A stretch of 64,000 nt of DNA, taken from contig AP026164.1 of NCBI GenBank assembly GCA_030295235.1, positions 434,001-498,000 on the forward strand, read 5' to 3'. This DNA is from Fistulifera solaris. Lineage: Eukaryota; Bacillariophyta; Bacillariophyceae; Naviculales; Stauroneidaceae. Below are positions 42,533 through 54,217 of this stretch, in pieces (the stretch's first letter is position 1; each line of letters starts with the position of its first letter). The notes under the pieces are model-generated. The model made no database searches, was not told where the DNA came from, and saw nothing but the letters and a program-made list of their open reading frames with translations. The translations under genes and the position numbers were made by a program.

Positions 42533-43732
42533 ATGTCAAGCAGTCGAGAAGGATTAGCCATTGTCGACGAGAAGCTCACCTATACCAACGTTGTTGAAGA
42601 TGTTGACATAGAATCAGTCTTATCCGAATACGTTATGGCGGAGGATCTTGAAGCGATTCTACCCTCAGAGCGCATTCCAACGGTAGTCACCAACAGCCAT
42701 GGAGCGGAAGTTGCGAGAAACGACGAAGAGCAAGTTCCCTTGAGCCCCATCGGATCGGATCTTTCTATTCGTGCGGAAGAACTATCGGAGTCTATCTTAG
42801 AGAATCTACCTGTTTCTCCCTCATTGCTCGACGTGATTCAAGAAACCGAACAAGTCATCTGCGCTACTTCATCGGACCCCATCGATCAGAAAGTGTCGGA
42901 AGGAGTTACACCCAACCAGTTAGGTGTCGATACTTCGAAATCAGAAATTAAACCGTTTACATTGGTCACGTCACGGCTTGTTTCATTCTTTGGACTTACC
43001 CTGCTGGCTCTGCTCGTTCTCTATGGCCTAAAGACAAGTGCTCTTTGGCCACTGTCTTTTCGCGAGGCCTCTGTGACAGAAGACAAAAAGACCGTGAATG
43101 AGGCCGAGCCCAGTCGGCAAGTTGTGATGAGCACTCTTGTAGCGGATAAAACACTCAAATACGATGACTGGTCGCAAGATTTTATGGAGCAATTGATGGG
43201 CATCGACGATAGAAACAACGCCCTTTCCATTCTTCCCACTGTCGATGATTCTTCCAAACGCGGCTGGGGTACTCTCTTCGCACAGCTGTTAGGACTTGCG
43301 CTGTCTGTGTGCTCCGTGACTATGATAAAGGGTGAGAATCCGGGTGAAGAACACTCGATTGGAGAACCTGTCCACAAGAATCTCTCGAATTCGCGCTTGG
43401 ATAGTATTCGCCATATATTGGTCGATTGCAAGAAGAGCTTGCGTCGAAATGGGCGACGCAGTCGTAAGGAATCTGATTTGAAGGGCTACGACTCGGCCAA
43501 ATACGAACGCTTATCGGTTGAAGATTTACAAAAGATTTTGACCTCGTTCAATCAATCGGCGAAGGGCAGCAAGCAGTGTCTTATCAAAGCGATTGTAACT
43601 GAATATGCTCGACAGCTGGCTCTCTTGACCAAGGCTGAGATAAAGGAGCTGTTGGAATTTCACGATATTCTCTCGGCTACCTCGCTGACGAAACCGAAAA
43701 TGATCAGAACTCTTGTCGAAGCGGCCTTCTAA
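42533..43732 (+). CDS. Membrane protein with SAP-like C-terminal domain
   Basis: The first ATG is 42533 (MSSSREGLAIVDEK); a TTG at 42470 would add residues. The 399-residue protein has an acidic N-terminal half, a membrane helix (RLVSFFGLTLLALLVLYGL) and possibly a second hydrophobic stretch (LFAQLLGLALSVCSVTMI). The C-terminus has a SAP/LEM-like helical pair: YERLSVEDLQKILTSFNQSA, then GSKQCLIKAIVTEY, and a similar repeat ending LLEFHDILSATSLTKPKMI. SAP domains bind DNA; with a membrane helix this could tether chromatin to a membrane, which is inference. I recognise no named family. It converges on MnmG with a 60-bp gap. Confidence 0.65.
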   Translation: MSSSREGLAIVDEKLTYTNVVEDVDIESVLSEYVMAEDLEAILPSERIPTVVTNSHGAEVARNDEEQVPLSPIGSDLSIRAEELSESILENLPVSPSLLDVIQETEQVICATSSDPIDQKVSEGVTPNQLGVDTSKSEIKPFTLVTSRLVSFFGLTLLALLVLYGLKTSALWPLSFREASVTEDKKTVNEAEPSRQVVMSTLVADKTLKYDDWSQDFMEQLMGIDDRNNALSILPTVDDSSKRGWGTLFAQLLGLALSVCSVTMIKGENPGEEHSIGEPVHKNLSNSRLDSIRHILVDCKKSLRRNGRRSRKESDLKGYDSAKYERLSVEDLQKILTSFNQSAKGSKQCLIKAIVTEYARQLALLTKAEIKELLEFHDILSATSLTKPKMIRTLVEAAF

Positions 43733-43792
43733 TTATGCATGTTAAATGAATAAGTATTATCACTAGTATTCAGAAATCTCTATGAAAGTTGC

Positions 43793-46284
43793 TCAGCTAC
43801 TTGCACTGATCGTGACTGGTTCGTTCGAGCGTCGGTCTCTTTGTCTATTTCTTCGCATGACGTGATGATACAAGTAGACCAGACTTTGCGGAGTCATACC
43901 ACTAATTTGCGACGCCTCATGAAACGTGCTTGGCCTGATTCTCGTAAGCTTCTCAAGTTCCTCGTTGCTTAGTGTGGGCAGATTATTATGATCGTAAACG
44001 ACATCCGGAGGAATTCGTAAACCCTGAGCTCGCCTCCAGCTATCCATATCTTTATATTGCCGACGCACGTATGACTTATACTTCACTGACGCTTCGACGG
44101 TGTCATATACCGATAACGGGCATTTCATGAACGATATCTCGTCAGATGAAGTCTCGGCGGATTCCTTGCGAACATCCATCATGATGTTTTCTACATCGTT
44201 GAGTGTTACATGTGGCATGATAAGGATTTCCTCAGCGGTCTTTTTCTGTCCTTGCTTTCGACTTACTTGCGCTCCGCCCATGAGATCATTGCCACCGCGA
44301 GCTGACCATTCTGTGACCTTCAAATCAAATTTCTGTAGCTGTTCAATACGGTCCCCAATTAGCATTTCACGGGCGTCAAGAGCTGAGATGCGCTCTTCGT
44401 CTCGGACCAAGCCAAAGTCTATTCCCTTCCGAGTCAAACGCAAGTCCGCGTTATCAGCTCTTAAACTGATACGATATTCTGCTCGCGAAGTAAACATACG
44501 ATAAGGCTCCAATGTTCCTCGAGTGACCAGATCGTCGATTAAAACGCCAATATATCCCTCATCGCGTCCGATGATGAGAGGTGAAGGAGCATTTTCGCCA
44601 GAACTTGCTGCCACCGCTGCGCGACCGGCGTTTGCTCCAGCAATAATCCCTTGTGCGGCGGCTTCTTCGTATCCCGTTGTTCCGCAAATCTGCCCCGCAA
44701 GAAATAGCCCTCCTATACTCTTAGTCTCGAGCGTGTGTGTTAATGCTTGAGGGTTGACGAAATCATACTCCACGTCATAGCCAGGACGAACAATGTCAAC
44801 AGCTCCAAGTCCCTTCATACTCCGAATAATTTTTAACTGAATTTCTTCGGGATACGGTCTGCACATTTATTCAAATCATGGTGAGAGGGGTCGCACAAAG
44901 GAAGTTTACAAGTCGCGAAAATGACCTACCCACTCATACCATTCGGGTAAACAATATTCGTATTCAGACCTTCTGGTTCTAAAAAGCAATTATGACCCGT
45001 TCTATCTGGAAAACGTTGTACTTTTTTTGTAAAGAGAGGGACAATATCGTGGGCCATTTCCCTTGCCATCCAAGCCGTCGTAGATAGGGAGTGTGTGTTC
45101 ATACTTCATTACAAGCTCATGCGTCTTTTCGTTTGTTGCTGTCTGATAACAATCAATCAAGGTACCCGCCGTCACCATGGGGGCTGCTCTTCGTTGAACT
45201 GGCGAATGTGCGAAAATGGTTGCGCAGGGACTTCCGATGGTTGGATCGTACAGGCATCCCAGTCGATCGAACTTCCGTCGATGCGAGGAGGCGTCCCCGT
45301 CTTGAGACGACCAAGTGGAAACTTGAATCGAGCCAAAGTGTGTGCCAATCCTACGGAGGGAGGCTCTACCAATTCGGAATCTCGTAGATGCCGTCCGCCA
45401 GCATAACGGTCGTGACCGATCATTAATACACCGCGGAGGAACGTGCCCGTTGTAATGACTACAGCTCTAGCCTGAATTTCGTGTCGCGTCGCTGGTTGAT
45501 TTTCGCTCTCTGTTGTCTGCACAATAACTCCACGAATTCGCGCGTTTCGGGTGGCGGACGTGGCCGAATGCATCATTTTGTCCATTTCGGGTCGGCGGTC
45601 GTCACTTTGCGATTTCATCCCCAATAAGCCCGTCCCCGAGACACGGATCGTATTCTCCATCGACATGGGTGCTAGCGATTCAATGGGAGAACCCGATTCA
45701 TCTAAAAGTAAGTCTTGAACGCTTGCTTCAATAAGATGTAGATTGGGATAGGACTTCAAGGTCGCTTGCATTGACGTCTTGTACAGATCACGATCCATTT
45801 GGGCTCGTGGTCCGCGCACTGCCGGTCCCTTACTACGGTTGAGAACACGAAAATGAATACCCGCCTCATCCGCCACTGTACCAATCAATCCGTCGAGTGC
45901 GTCAATTTCTCGCACCAGGTGGCCCTTACCGATGCCTCCGATGGAAGGATTGCACGAAAGCTCACCGATGGTATCGAGACGTTGCGTCACCAGGGCCGTT
46001 TTCGCTCCAGTTCGTGCCGCAGCGGCAGCTGCATCACATCCTGCGTGACCACCTCCAACTACAATGACATCGTATTCTTGATTCAACAGCGCATTCTGAT
46101 TTTTGAGAGGTGGAGAACTCACGATGCTTCGGAAAAAAAGAGTGGGGTGGGTCGAAACGAGAAACTTTTTACAAAGTTGACTCTGAGCAGCAGAGCTCGA
46201 CTCATTAACATTATGAGCGTTGAGAGAGCGATGTTCATATTCAAGATCTTCGACGGCTGGCGTTGCATGGCTCACTGCCAGCAT
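43793..46284 (-). CDS. MTO1: tRNA 5-carboxymethylaminomethyluridine-forming enzyme (MnmG/GidA, MTO1), frame broken twice
   Basis: With MnmE it modifies U34 of some tRNAs in an organelle. The start at 46284 (MLAVSHATP) is followed by a presequence-like region and then the FAD-binding motif [46 protein letters not shown] and TGTFLRG. After the breaks come [16 protein letters not shown] and the C-terminal region ([30 protein letters not shown]). Breaks: G run 45179-45183 (one short) and T run 45022-45028 (one extra). An intron at 44859-44929 (GTAGGT...TGCAG) joins NGMSG to PYPEEIQ. Corrected length is 806 residues, somewhat longer than bacterial MnmG (about 630) because of the presequence and inserts. 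Mitochondrial or plastid location is unresolved. Confidence 0.88.
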
Positions 46285-48125
46285 CGTCGTTTGCTCTATA
46301 ATGTTGTTGTAGTTTCTTTTCTTTTCAAGGTCGCCACAGAATAACGTTTTGATGCTTGGATGCTGCTTTGATGACGTGTAGCATACAAACGTACAGAAGG
46401 TAAGACGGGTACCGGTATGTTGGCCGGCCGTTTCTATCATAGTGCTTCGGAAAAGTTCTCCTTCTATTTTTGATAGTAGTGTGAATGTCCCAAACATCCC
46501 GGTAGGACACTACCGGTACGTTGTCCTGCCGTTTCTATCATAGTGCTTGGGAAAAGTCCTTCTTCTATTATTTGATAGTAATGTAAATAATGTAAATGTC
46601 CCAAGCATCCCGGTAGGACCTTGTCAAGCTTTTCGCCGTGTTATCTCGTTGACTTGCAATGTTTTACGATGAAACATCAAGGAAAAATATTTCCCAAAAC
46701 TTGATAGTTTATTACAATGAATCATAATTTAATCAAACTGGAGAGGAATGGTAAAGTTAGCCGCAGAATCGTTCAAAGATAGATCGCTCGTCAAAGACTC
46801 GATCGAACCTTGACGACCGTCATACCAATGGAAGGCCACACCTCTCGATTTCGCTATGACAAAGGAATTGCGACGTTGCTATCTAACTTCAAGAGGAGGA
46901 AGACAAGGGTCATCATTCTTTAGGGGGGGGGCCACGGTTCGAGCGCGCTTGGTCGCCGGAACACTCGAAGTGAGATCTCTTTGCTCCAAATCATGTTTTT
47001 TTGTGAAAGGAAGAATCCGATAGCAATCGGGCAAACCGAGCGGCCTTGTCTAAAATATGGGACTTGTCGTGGCACAGTGATCTTCCGAGTCGAAAGGTTT
47101 GTGGCTACGCTTTGCTTGAAGGCGACGAAACTCGGCGAGCTTGGGAGAGTTATTCGCTAGGCCGATTAGATTTTGCCAAGGCAATGGCATTGCTGTTTTT
47201 GAGAAGAGGGCGAGCGGGTCATTCCCTTGTGTTAATTCACCAGAGTAGTTAACAGAAAATGAAACAAAGAACAGATTTAGTTAACTGGAAACGGCAAACG
47301 GAGAAGACTTTTTCCTCTATCTTCCTTCGCAGGACTACTACGAATGTGTGTCAAAGATGTGATGACGGGTGATTCGTAAAAAGCGCCCCGGCACTTGGCA
47401 TTCCGTGCTCCGAGAGAATGCTGAGTCGTTACAGAACTCTTTTACATTCGAAATGTAGAGTCAGATGACGACATTAAAGTTGGGTCTTGTTCCCGTTTGT
47501 CAGTGGTCATCGGTAAAGGCTAAACTGGTATTTCTTCACTGTTTTTGTTAATGTTCGTTTGTTCGTCAAGAACCAGCATTGACTCCGTTACTTGGCGTGT
47601 CTCCACAGGTGTCATTTCCGTTTTGCGTCTTGAATATGATTGTCGAGAGACATTCTCTTTTCTACATTAGCATCGGTGTTGTTAAAAGCTTTTGCCACTG
47701 CATTGGCTGTACCAGTACAGTGTCGATAGCGGTCTCGTTAGACTTTCGACTTTTGTGGTTTTGTGGAGTATTTGTTTGCGCTTTCACTTTTCTGAACAGT
47801 CTTACCGGAACACGCTGGATGTTTTTTGGTTTTCTTTTCCTTGCGCCTAATTGCGCTCAGTCATGATCTCAATGGCTCTCAATCACGGATGAAAATGTGA
47901 GTCAGTCGCATCAATCAACGAACGAACAACCTCGATGATCGATGAGTAAACCACATCGTCGGCTATTTCTCGATCTGAGGACCACCTAATGGCCCACCAT
48001 GGGTGCTTTGTGCTGAAATTGTGAATAGTGACTGCGTTTTCCTGAATGATAATGTTGGGTCTGCGTCTTTCCCTGCTGCATTTGTTCACAATGAATACGC
48101 TCTTCAATCTGCGCGTTGTTTTTCC
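46285..48125. other. Intergenic region, 1.8 kb
   Basis: This lies between divergent MnmG and COQ11-like genes. It carries the tandem foldback repeat at 46411-46620 and a G run of nine near 46922. Frames at 47046-47252 and 47579-47866 are open but lack domains; the latter is hydrophobic. Neither is supported. Confidence 0.45.
46411..46620. repeat. Two tandem copies of a foldback (MITE-like) element
   Basis: Two units of about 98 and 109 bases follow one another, about 46411-46508 and 46512-46620, and share ACCGGTA, TTTCTATCATAGTGCTT, TTTGATAGTA and CATCCCGGTAGGAC. Unit 2 folds back: GTCCTGCCG (46523) with CGGTAGGAC (46611), and TGCTTGGGA (46544) with TCCCAAGCA (46599). Unit 1 has the same plan with more mismatches. 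It lies upstream of MnmG. No transposase is nearby. Confidence 0.6.
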
Positions 48126-48968
48126 ATGAAGACATTGGCAGGCTTCCGACGAAGTGCACTTCACGCGTCCTTTTCAGGAGAAGCTACAGCCTGTAATAAA
48201 AAGAAGCTTCTCATTTTGGGAGGTACAGGGTTTCTAGGTCAGAATATCTGTGAGCAAGCGTTGCAGGCAGGTTACGATGTTGTGAGTCTCTCCCGACGTG
48301 GTCTTCCTCCTTCGGGAGGAGTATCGAACGTCGACTATCGACAAGGCGATGCTCGCTTGAAAGATTCGGTTAGGAATATTCTCAGTGAAAGCTCTGACTT
48401 TGCGGGGGTCGTTCACTGCATCGGGTTGTTATTTGATGACCAGTCGGGTTTGGGTTCTTTAAATGTCTACGTTTCGGGCTCTGGATCAGTTCCTGATGCG
48501 GCGTCCACGTATGAAACTATTACGCGGCAAACTGCGTTTAACGCGATCGAAGTGGCTACAGAGTACGCCAAAAAGAATGCGTTACAACAGTTTCCTTTTT
48601 GTTTCACATCGGCCGCCGAAGCGGGGTGGCCCCATGTGGCTGGAGGAGATCTTATCGAAAACTACCTTGCGCCAGACTTTTTGAAAAGATATCTTATGGC
48701 AAAGCGTGCGGTGGAAGCGAAACTGCTTTCGAGTGAACCTACTTTACGTCCGATTATAGTCCGACCGTCGTTGATTTACAGCATGGATCGACCCTTGAGT
48801 TTCCCTCCCGTTGGTGCTTTCTTTGTGGGCAACAAAATCGGTCTTCCCTTCGTCGATCGACCAGTGACGGTGCAAAATTTATCAAATGCTATGGTAAAGG
48901 CGATAGCAAAAGACGATGTGAAAGGCCTGCTACGCTACCAACAAATCGATGATATCAGTAGTTCTTAA
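48126..48968 (+). CDS. NAD(P)-binding COQ11-like protein, mitochondrial
   Basis: The start ATG at 48126 gives MKTLAGFRRSALHASFSG, a basic presequence-like segment; the frame upstream has only a GTG. The 280-residue protein is a short-chain, NmrA-like NAD(P)-binding fold: LLILGGTGFLGQNI is the nucleotide loop, followed by VVSLSRRGLPPSG and HCIGLLFDD. This matches COQ11 (YLR290C) and its plant relatives. COQ11 belongs to the coenzyme Q synthesis complex; the organellar plant forms are plastid or mitochondrial. The last part (NLSNAMVKAIAKDD) fits the family. It ends only 65 bp before the convergent exportin gene. Confidence 0.72.
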   Translation: MKTLAGFRRSALHASFSGEATACNKKKLLILGGTGFLGQNICEQALQAGYDVVSLSRRGLPPSGGVSNVDYRQGDARLKDSVRNILSESSDFAGVVHCIGLLFDDQSGLGSLNVYVSGSGSVPDAASTYETITRQTAFNAIEVATEYAKKNALQQFPFCFTSAAEAGWPHVAGGDLIENYLAPDFLKRYLMAKRAVEAKLLSSEPTLRPIIVRPSLIYSMDRPLSFPPVGAFFVGNKIGLPFVDRPVTVQNLSNAMVKAIAKDDVKGLLRYQQIDDISSS

Positions 48969-49033
48969 CCCATCGGCAAATATGACTTAACGAGCTTCAT
49001 TAGTATCTCGTTTCTTGCAAGCTTATTCTATAG

Positions 49034-52000
49034 CTATAATACACCTGGGTTATATAAGCCATCGTGTTGAGATGCGGCCCTTTGGTTAGCTTTCTGCGCA
49101 TCTGAATACGTTACAAGTTTTTCAGGGAGATCCGGTATGGTCGGTGTTCTGCTCTTCAAATGAAGAAGCGACTCGTCCTTTCCTGCGCGGTCTAACATCC
49201 CCGCTGCTGCACCCCAGTTCACCGAATTTGCATCTGCGTCACTAAGAGAATCCGCTATCATTCGAAGTAATTCTCGAACGAATTCTTTTTGGTCCTTTGC
49301 AGACCTCTTTGTCGACATGTTTTGTTCGAACTCTGTGATAACACCATGCGAGACTCCTGGTAAGCACGACAGTATCTGTCTAGGATGAGCACACGGGGTT
49401 ACTTGAATACCGCCGCCATGTAAAGGGTCGTCTACGGTTTTCGCTTGCTCAAAAGTCGAGGGACCGGACATGCTCTGTTGTGAAGCAGGTCCCTGACCTC
49501 CAAACTGCAACGTCTGTCCCAATACCATTCTGCAATAAATATCACGGATGACATTAATCATGTCCCATTCGATGCCAACCATCCATTTGGGCTCCGTTAC
49601 AACGTTCTTCACCGCTTGTGAAAACATTTGCTGGCCAAGAAGTTGTACATAGTGAGGAGACCAAGCTGTGGCTTCTAGAATCCGATGACATATTTTAGTG
49701 ACCCTTCGGCAGGTATAAGCATCAGGATATCCAAGACATTGGATTATTGACAACGTCAAACTGCTGGCGATAGCCTCACTTTCGAGAAACAAAAAGTGAC
49801 AAAGGCCTTTGATGCGCCGGAGCTTTCTGGCGTCTTCATAAATTTCGTGCTCGGTCCTCGTCGTCCCATTCGCGTCTACCGTATCTACAATCTCTGGGCT
49901 GGTATCAGACCTTTTACTTGACTGTTCGTCTCTGGCCAAATTAGCAAGCACAAGAGCCCAGTCGCCCTTTAAGGCCAACGCCACCTGCAAAACGTCACTA
50001 AATGTCCTACTTAGCTCCACGACGCTTTTTTCTACCGCTGCCTCGGATGTCACAGCATCGAGCTCGCCCACAAACAACCCCGCGTGCCCATAATACCAAG
50101 TGTACCAAGTCTCGCTACCCTGAGAAGCAAGTAAAGCAGCGCGATTACAATCCGGTGTAGTTAGGGCTTTCCTGGGAGACAGTGAGTCTCCGACTGCGTT
50201 ACTCGCGTTCGCATTCAAAACTGGATCCCATGTTTTTCGAGCCGAAATCGAATATGGTCGAAGATAGGACTCATAATGGGCTCGATATGGGTCTTGTACA
50301 ATGTAGAAGGGGTGCAGGTCAGGATAAACGTGACTACGTGCTTCATGAATTGGTTGAAATGTCTGTGTTCCATCGATCGAAGAGATGATGGCTCGGTCAA
50401 AAGCGTGACGAGGCGCGGGTAAAGGTGAGATATTTCCGGAGCGAACAGTACTTTTTGGGTGCAAAGCAGTCCTAATAACTGGAAGCATGTGTTTCGAAGT
50501 TCATTGAACCAGCCGCTCCACTTGGGTACCAAGTTAAGATCGCGACGACTTGCACCTGTGACAACGCTTCCAGCGGTCCCACCCTCTCCAAATACCCCGC
50601 CTGATTGCGCATCATGGTTCTTCGATAAAAATGCCTCATCCTCTGATATCGCGAAAAGATACCTTTGGTAGGGATTCCTTAGAAAGACGCTCTGTTGTTC
50701 TGGTCTCCAAACTGCAAGAATTACTTCGTAGATTTGAAGAAGCACCGGCAGAAAACGTGGCCATAAAGGCACAAAAGGGTCATCAACAGCAAGATCGTTG
50801 ATACTCATAGGCCCTTCATCCCGAAATGTGAATTCAGAGTACATACTTATGTTCATAATAGATCCGTCGATGGGATTGAGCTGTGATCTTTTCTTGCGTG
50901 CCGCCTCCTGGCACCGTTTTCCCACGGACAAAAGCTGGTTTAAAGGGGTAAAGACTCGGTAATAGTTTTGAGTGATTCTTTGAACAGTTCCCGGATCCGT
51001 CGCTGCAGCTGGGTTGCTGGCTATATCTGCGACTCCCAAATATTCTAGAAAAGAGGGCACAGAAGAAACCCATCGTTGGATATCAAGAGCTTCAAGTGAC
51101 TCAATTGCTGTTGAAAGGACTCCTCCTATGAAGTTTGACCGAGCCTGGTGATCGTCGACAGCTGTCGCAACGCATGAAAGAAATTCGAAAAGATGAGTTT
51201 GATTGAGTGGAATGAGTCCGTCCATTGCTAAAAGTGAGCTTGTCGCATTACTCAGCTGCGATAACCAGGGGACGAGGTGCTGGGGAACAACTTTAGCAAT
51301 GGTCACAAGTGCTGATCCGCTCCGTTTCTTTAATCCAGTAATTTCTGGACTTAGCCCTTTGCCAGGTTGAACATCGGTCGCGGTCCACTCATCTTTCAGT
51401 CCCAAGTAGCCAATTAATGATTCAACACCCTGGAGTAATGTTGATGAATCATATTTCCACACAAACCTGAGTGGTTCCAGCAGATACGTCCTTCGGAAAC
51501 GAAGCCACAAATGAGCTGGGTTCCAGGTGACCACGCTGTGAACAAGTTCAGCCAATGCTGCCTTTGTGCCCGTCCTAAGCTCCAGTCGTGCCTTATATTC
51601 CTTTTGATTTGAACTTTGTTTCGCGTTATCATCCATGGACCATGATGGTAGACCACTTAATAAATTTTCCATGGGTAACGCAATACCTTCAAATTGTATG
51701 ACTGCGTCACTAAGTTGGGTGACCTGTCCGTTGGATGAGTCCAAAAAGTTCAAAGGTTCTCCGTTGGCGTGACTCTGAAGGAGCGACTTCATTCTCGCCA
51801 CAAGCGTTTGAGCAACTATACAAGGTTCAACAGTCCCCGCGTATTTAAAGACTGCGCTTGACCGTGATCGGAAGTCGGAAAGCCATGCATCATAGCCATC
51901 TGAATCCTCAAAGCTCGCCTCTAGGAGCTGAGAAAACGGATGTGTCTCGTTTTCGACGTCCTCCCAACGAATTCGCGACACGTGGTTCATGAAAGAAAGG

Positions 52001-53430
52001 ATAATGTCTTGGAGATACGGAGCTAATAGCCGACTTTGTGCGATTTGAGGATCACGAAACAAAGTAGTCCATGTATGCAATTGCTGACAGCAAACCTTTC
52101 CTGACGGATGTCGTAACATTTCAACCGTCAACAACGTGAACGCATGAAATATGTCATACTCAGTACCTGATTGATTGAGAATAGATTTGCTCGATGTGAT
52201 GTAAGTTACGTACGAGGACAGGTGATTGGAAAGAAGACGCGAAAGCGCTTTGTGGTAGCCGAGCTGGTCTGTCAATGAATCATACTGTCGAGTTGTGTCG
52301 CCCTCGGCCGCCACTTCGCTTCTCCGAAACTCTTCAACCGTGCTAAAAGCGCGATTCGCTTCCTGAACTGCAACCGGCAACTTTCCAAGAAGATCGATCC
52401 ATTGTTGTGTCTCCAATTTGCCCCGAGTTACTAGCTGATCCAAGCAATCAATTGCCTTTACTTGTATTTCCGCTGTCGGTTCACGAAGCAAATGCAATAG
52501 TGGCAGAATGAAATCCGGAGAGCCTCCAATGATCCAAGAAAATGGCATAGAAAAGCAGAATTTTTGCAACAAAAGCAAGGTATCAGCGATGAGAAGAGCC
52601 AGATCCTCCGCTCGCTTCTTTTCGCGTTTGTAGGAGGCGGCCTCATCCTCGGACAAAGTGTGAACGGTCCGATTTTGAGTGATGAGATATTTGTGCATTT
52701 CAAATAGAGATGTTTGGGATTGCTGAAGAAAGACATAATGTTCGAGCAGCTGATAGAGGAGAGGGAGAAAGCTACCCACGACCTCATTCAAGCCTTTCAG
52801 GATATCATTGCGCCTGGTTGTTGGTACTTTCGCGTTGAAGTCGCTATCAGTGCAATCTTCCGCAAGAAGTTGTAGACACTCGAGACAAATTTTGATGCCA
52901 GCATTTCGCCCTGATTCTGGTGACACCTCGTCGTACCAAAGACCTCCTTGACTATACGGAGCGAAAATATCGGCAATGAAAGTAGTCCATCGCTGCGGGA
53001 AGTCACGAATCGCTATCGACTCAATAATCAACGCAAGCTTCCTTCCCAGTATTCTGATTTGACCGCTATCAACTGGTTGTTGACTCTGGATACAAAGCAA
53101 GCGCGCCGACGTTAATACAGCTTGCCGCAATGTAGTTCGATCCTGCTCCGATAATGACGAATAGCTGTAATTTCCAGCCTTTTTCTCCTGCAAGAAAGAA
53201 GATAAGAGTTCCAAAGCTAGTAGTTTTGTTGCAACGGTGATGTCACTTCCTTCATAAACATGAAGCTCTGACTGTATCCATGCCACGCAGACAGCAATTC
53301 GTCCTTCAAATTTCTTGAACTCTTCCAGAATTGCAAAAGCGCTTTGCCGGTCCGCTGCCGAAAAAGCAGAATTATAAAGCGACGAAACGGCAATGGCGCG
53401 AAGAACGGTTTGCTCTTGATTTGGGTCCAT
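49034..53430 (-). CDS. XPO5: Exportin-5 (HASTY-type karyopherin), frame broken once
   Basis: An importin-beta-superfamily transport receptor. The N-terminus (MDPNQEQTVLRAIA) is followed by EEFKKFEGRIAVCVAWI, KLLALELLSSFLQEKK and DFPQRWTTFIADIF, the HEAT-repeat pattern of XPO5/HASTY (compare WPQHWPDML). The chain runs to the end of the first frame, where one missing base in T run 50233-50237 breaks it; the next part continues KTWDPVLNANASNAV to GLYNPGVL. Repaired length is 1465 residues, longer than human XPO5 (1204), with insertions. Exportin-5 exports small structured RNAs with RanGTP. Diatoms lack a well-established animal-type microRNA pathway, so tRNA or other RNA export is more plausible. 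No intron is needed. Confidence 0.82.
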
Positions 53431-53977
53431 TTTTGTGGTGAATAGTTGCTAATAAATGAGGTAAAACATGAAATCCTGAGAAGAAGGGAGGATGACAACT
53501 GTTTGTTTTTGAGCAGCTTTCGATGTTCTTTCAAATTGTTAAGAAGACGTTAAGATTCGACTTTGGGCGTGCTTTTTTCAAAGATAAGTATCAGAGACTA
53601 CGGAACGGGATTGTTTATTCTCAAAGTGCTTTTGTCAATCAACAAGGTTTTTGAATGGATGAGGATGAAATGACATGAACGACGAAATAATGAATAATGA
53701 AGGACGGATTAGAAGATAGAAGTGCGAGGGCAGGATGGTCCGGACGGATGACGTACAGGAGAACCAGCTGTACGCTACGCGTACGCACGCCTGGCTGGCT
53801 CATGACTCATGACTCGACCTATCCAGTCATAGCGAAAAACAATTCACGGACTTATTCCATGTTTAGAAGGAAAGCCACCTTAAATAAATAGTAAAAGAGG
53901 AAGAACGAGAATTACGTGCAGTTCACGTACAAAGAAGACTTGTCCGTGTCTCTAATGCCGCATGAAAAATATGACTA

Positions 53978-53996
53978 ACGACTGAAATGCAGTCGT
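53978..53996. repeat. Dispersed hairpin motif, copy 3 (perfect arms)
   Basis: ACGACTG, AAATG, CAGTCGT: perfect seven-base inverted arms around a five-base spacer, 360 bp upstream of the HPRT start. Confidence 0.6.
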
Positions 53997-54198
53997 GGTG
54001 AAATACGGCCTACACGCTGGGTGCATAGTACATTGAGTATTCAACGATAATTCAAATGTATCGACACAAAGCATCAAGATGAGTCCTGCAATACCACTGA
54101 ATAACGTAGTTGCATCGTGTTGGAAGCAAATGGATCTTACTAAATCAGTAGGACGAACGATTATCAATTATTAGTCTCGCTCGGCTCAATAACGACTC

Positions 54199-54217
54199 AT
54201 GACTGAAACGCAGTCGT
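54199..54217. repeat. Dispersed hairpin motif, copy 4
   Basis: ATGACTG, AAACG, CAGTCGT. It lies 221 bp downstream of copy 3 and 136 bp upstream of the HPRT start, and its left flank ACGACTC adds a further partial arm. Confidence 0.55.

Noticed and set aside
47046-47866. Open frames before the COQ11-like gene
   Set aside because: No domain, no clear start context; the hydrophobic one is probably chance in T-rich DNA.
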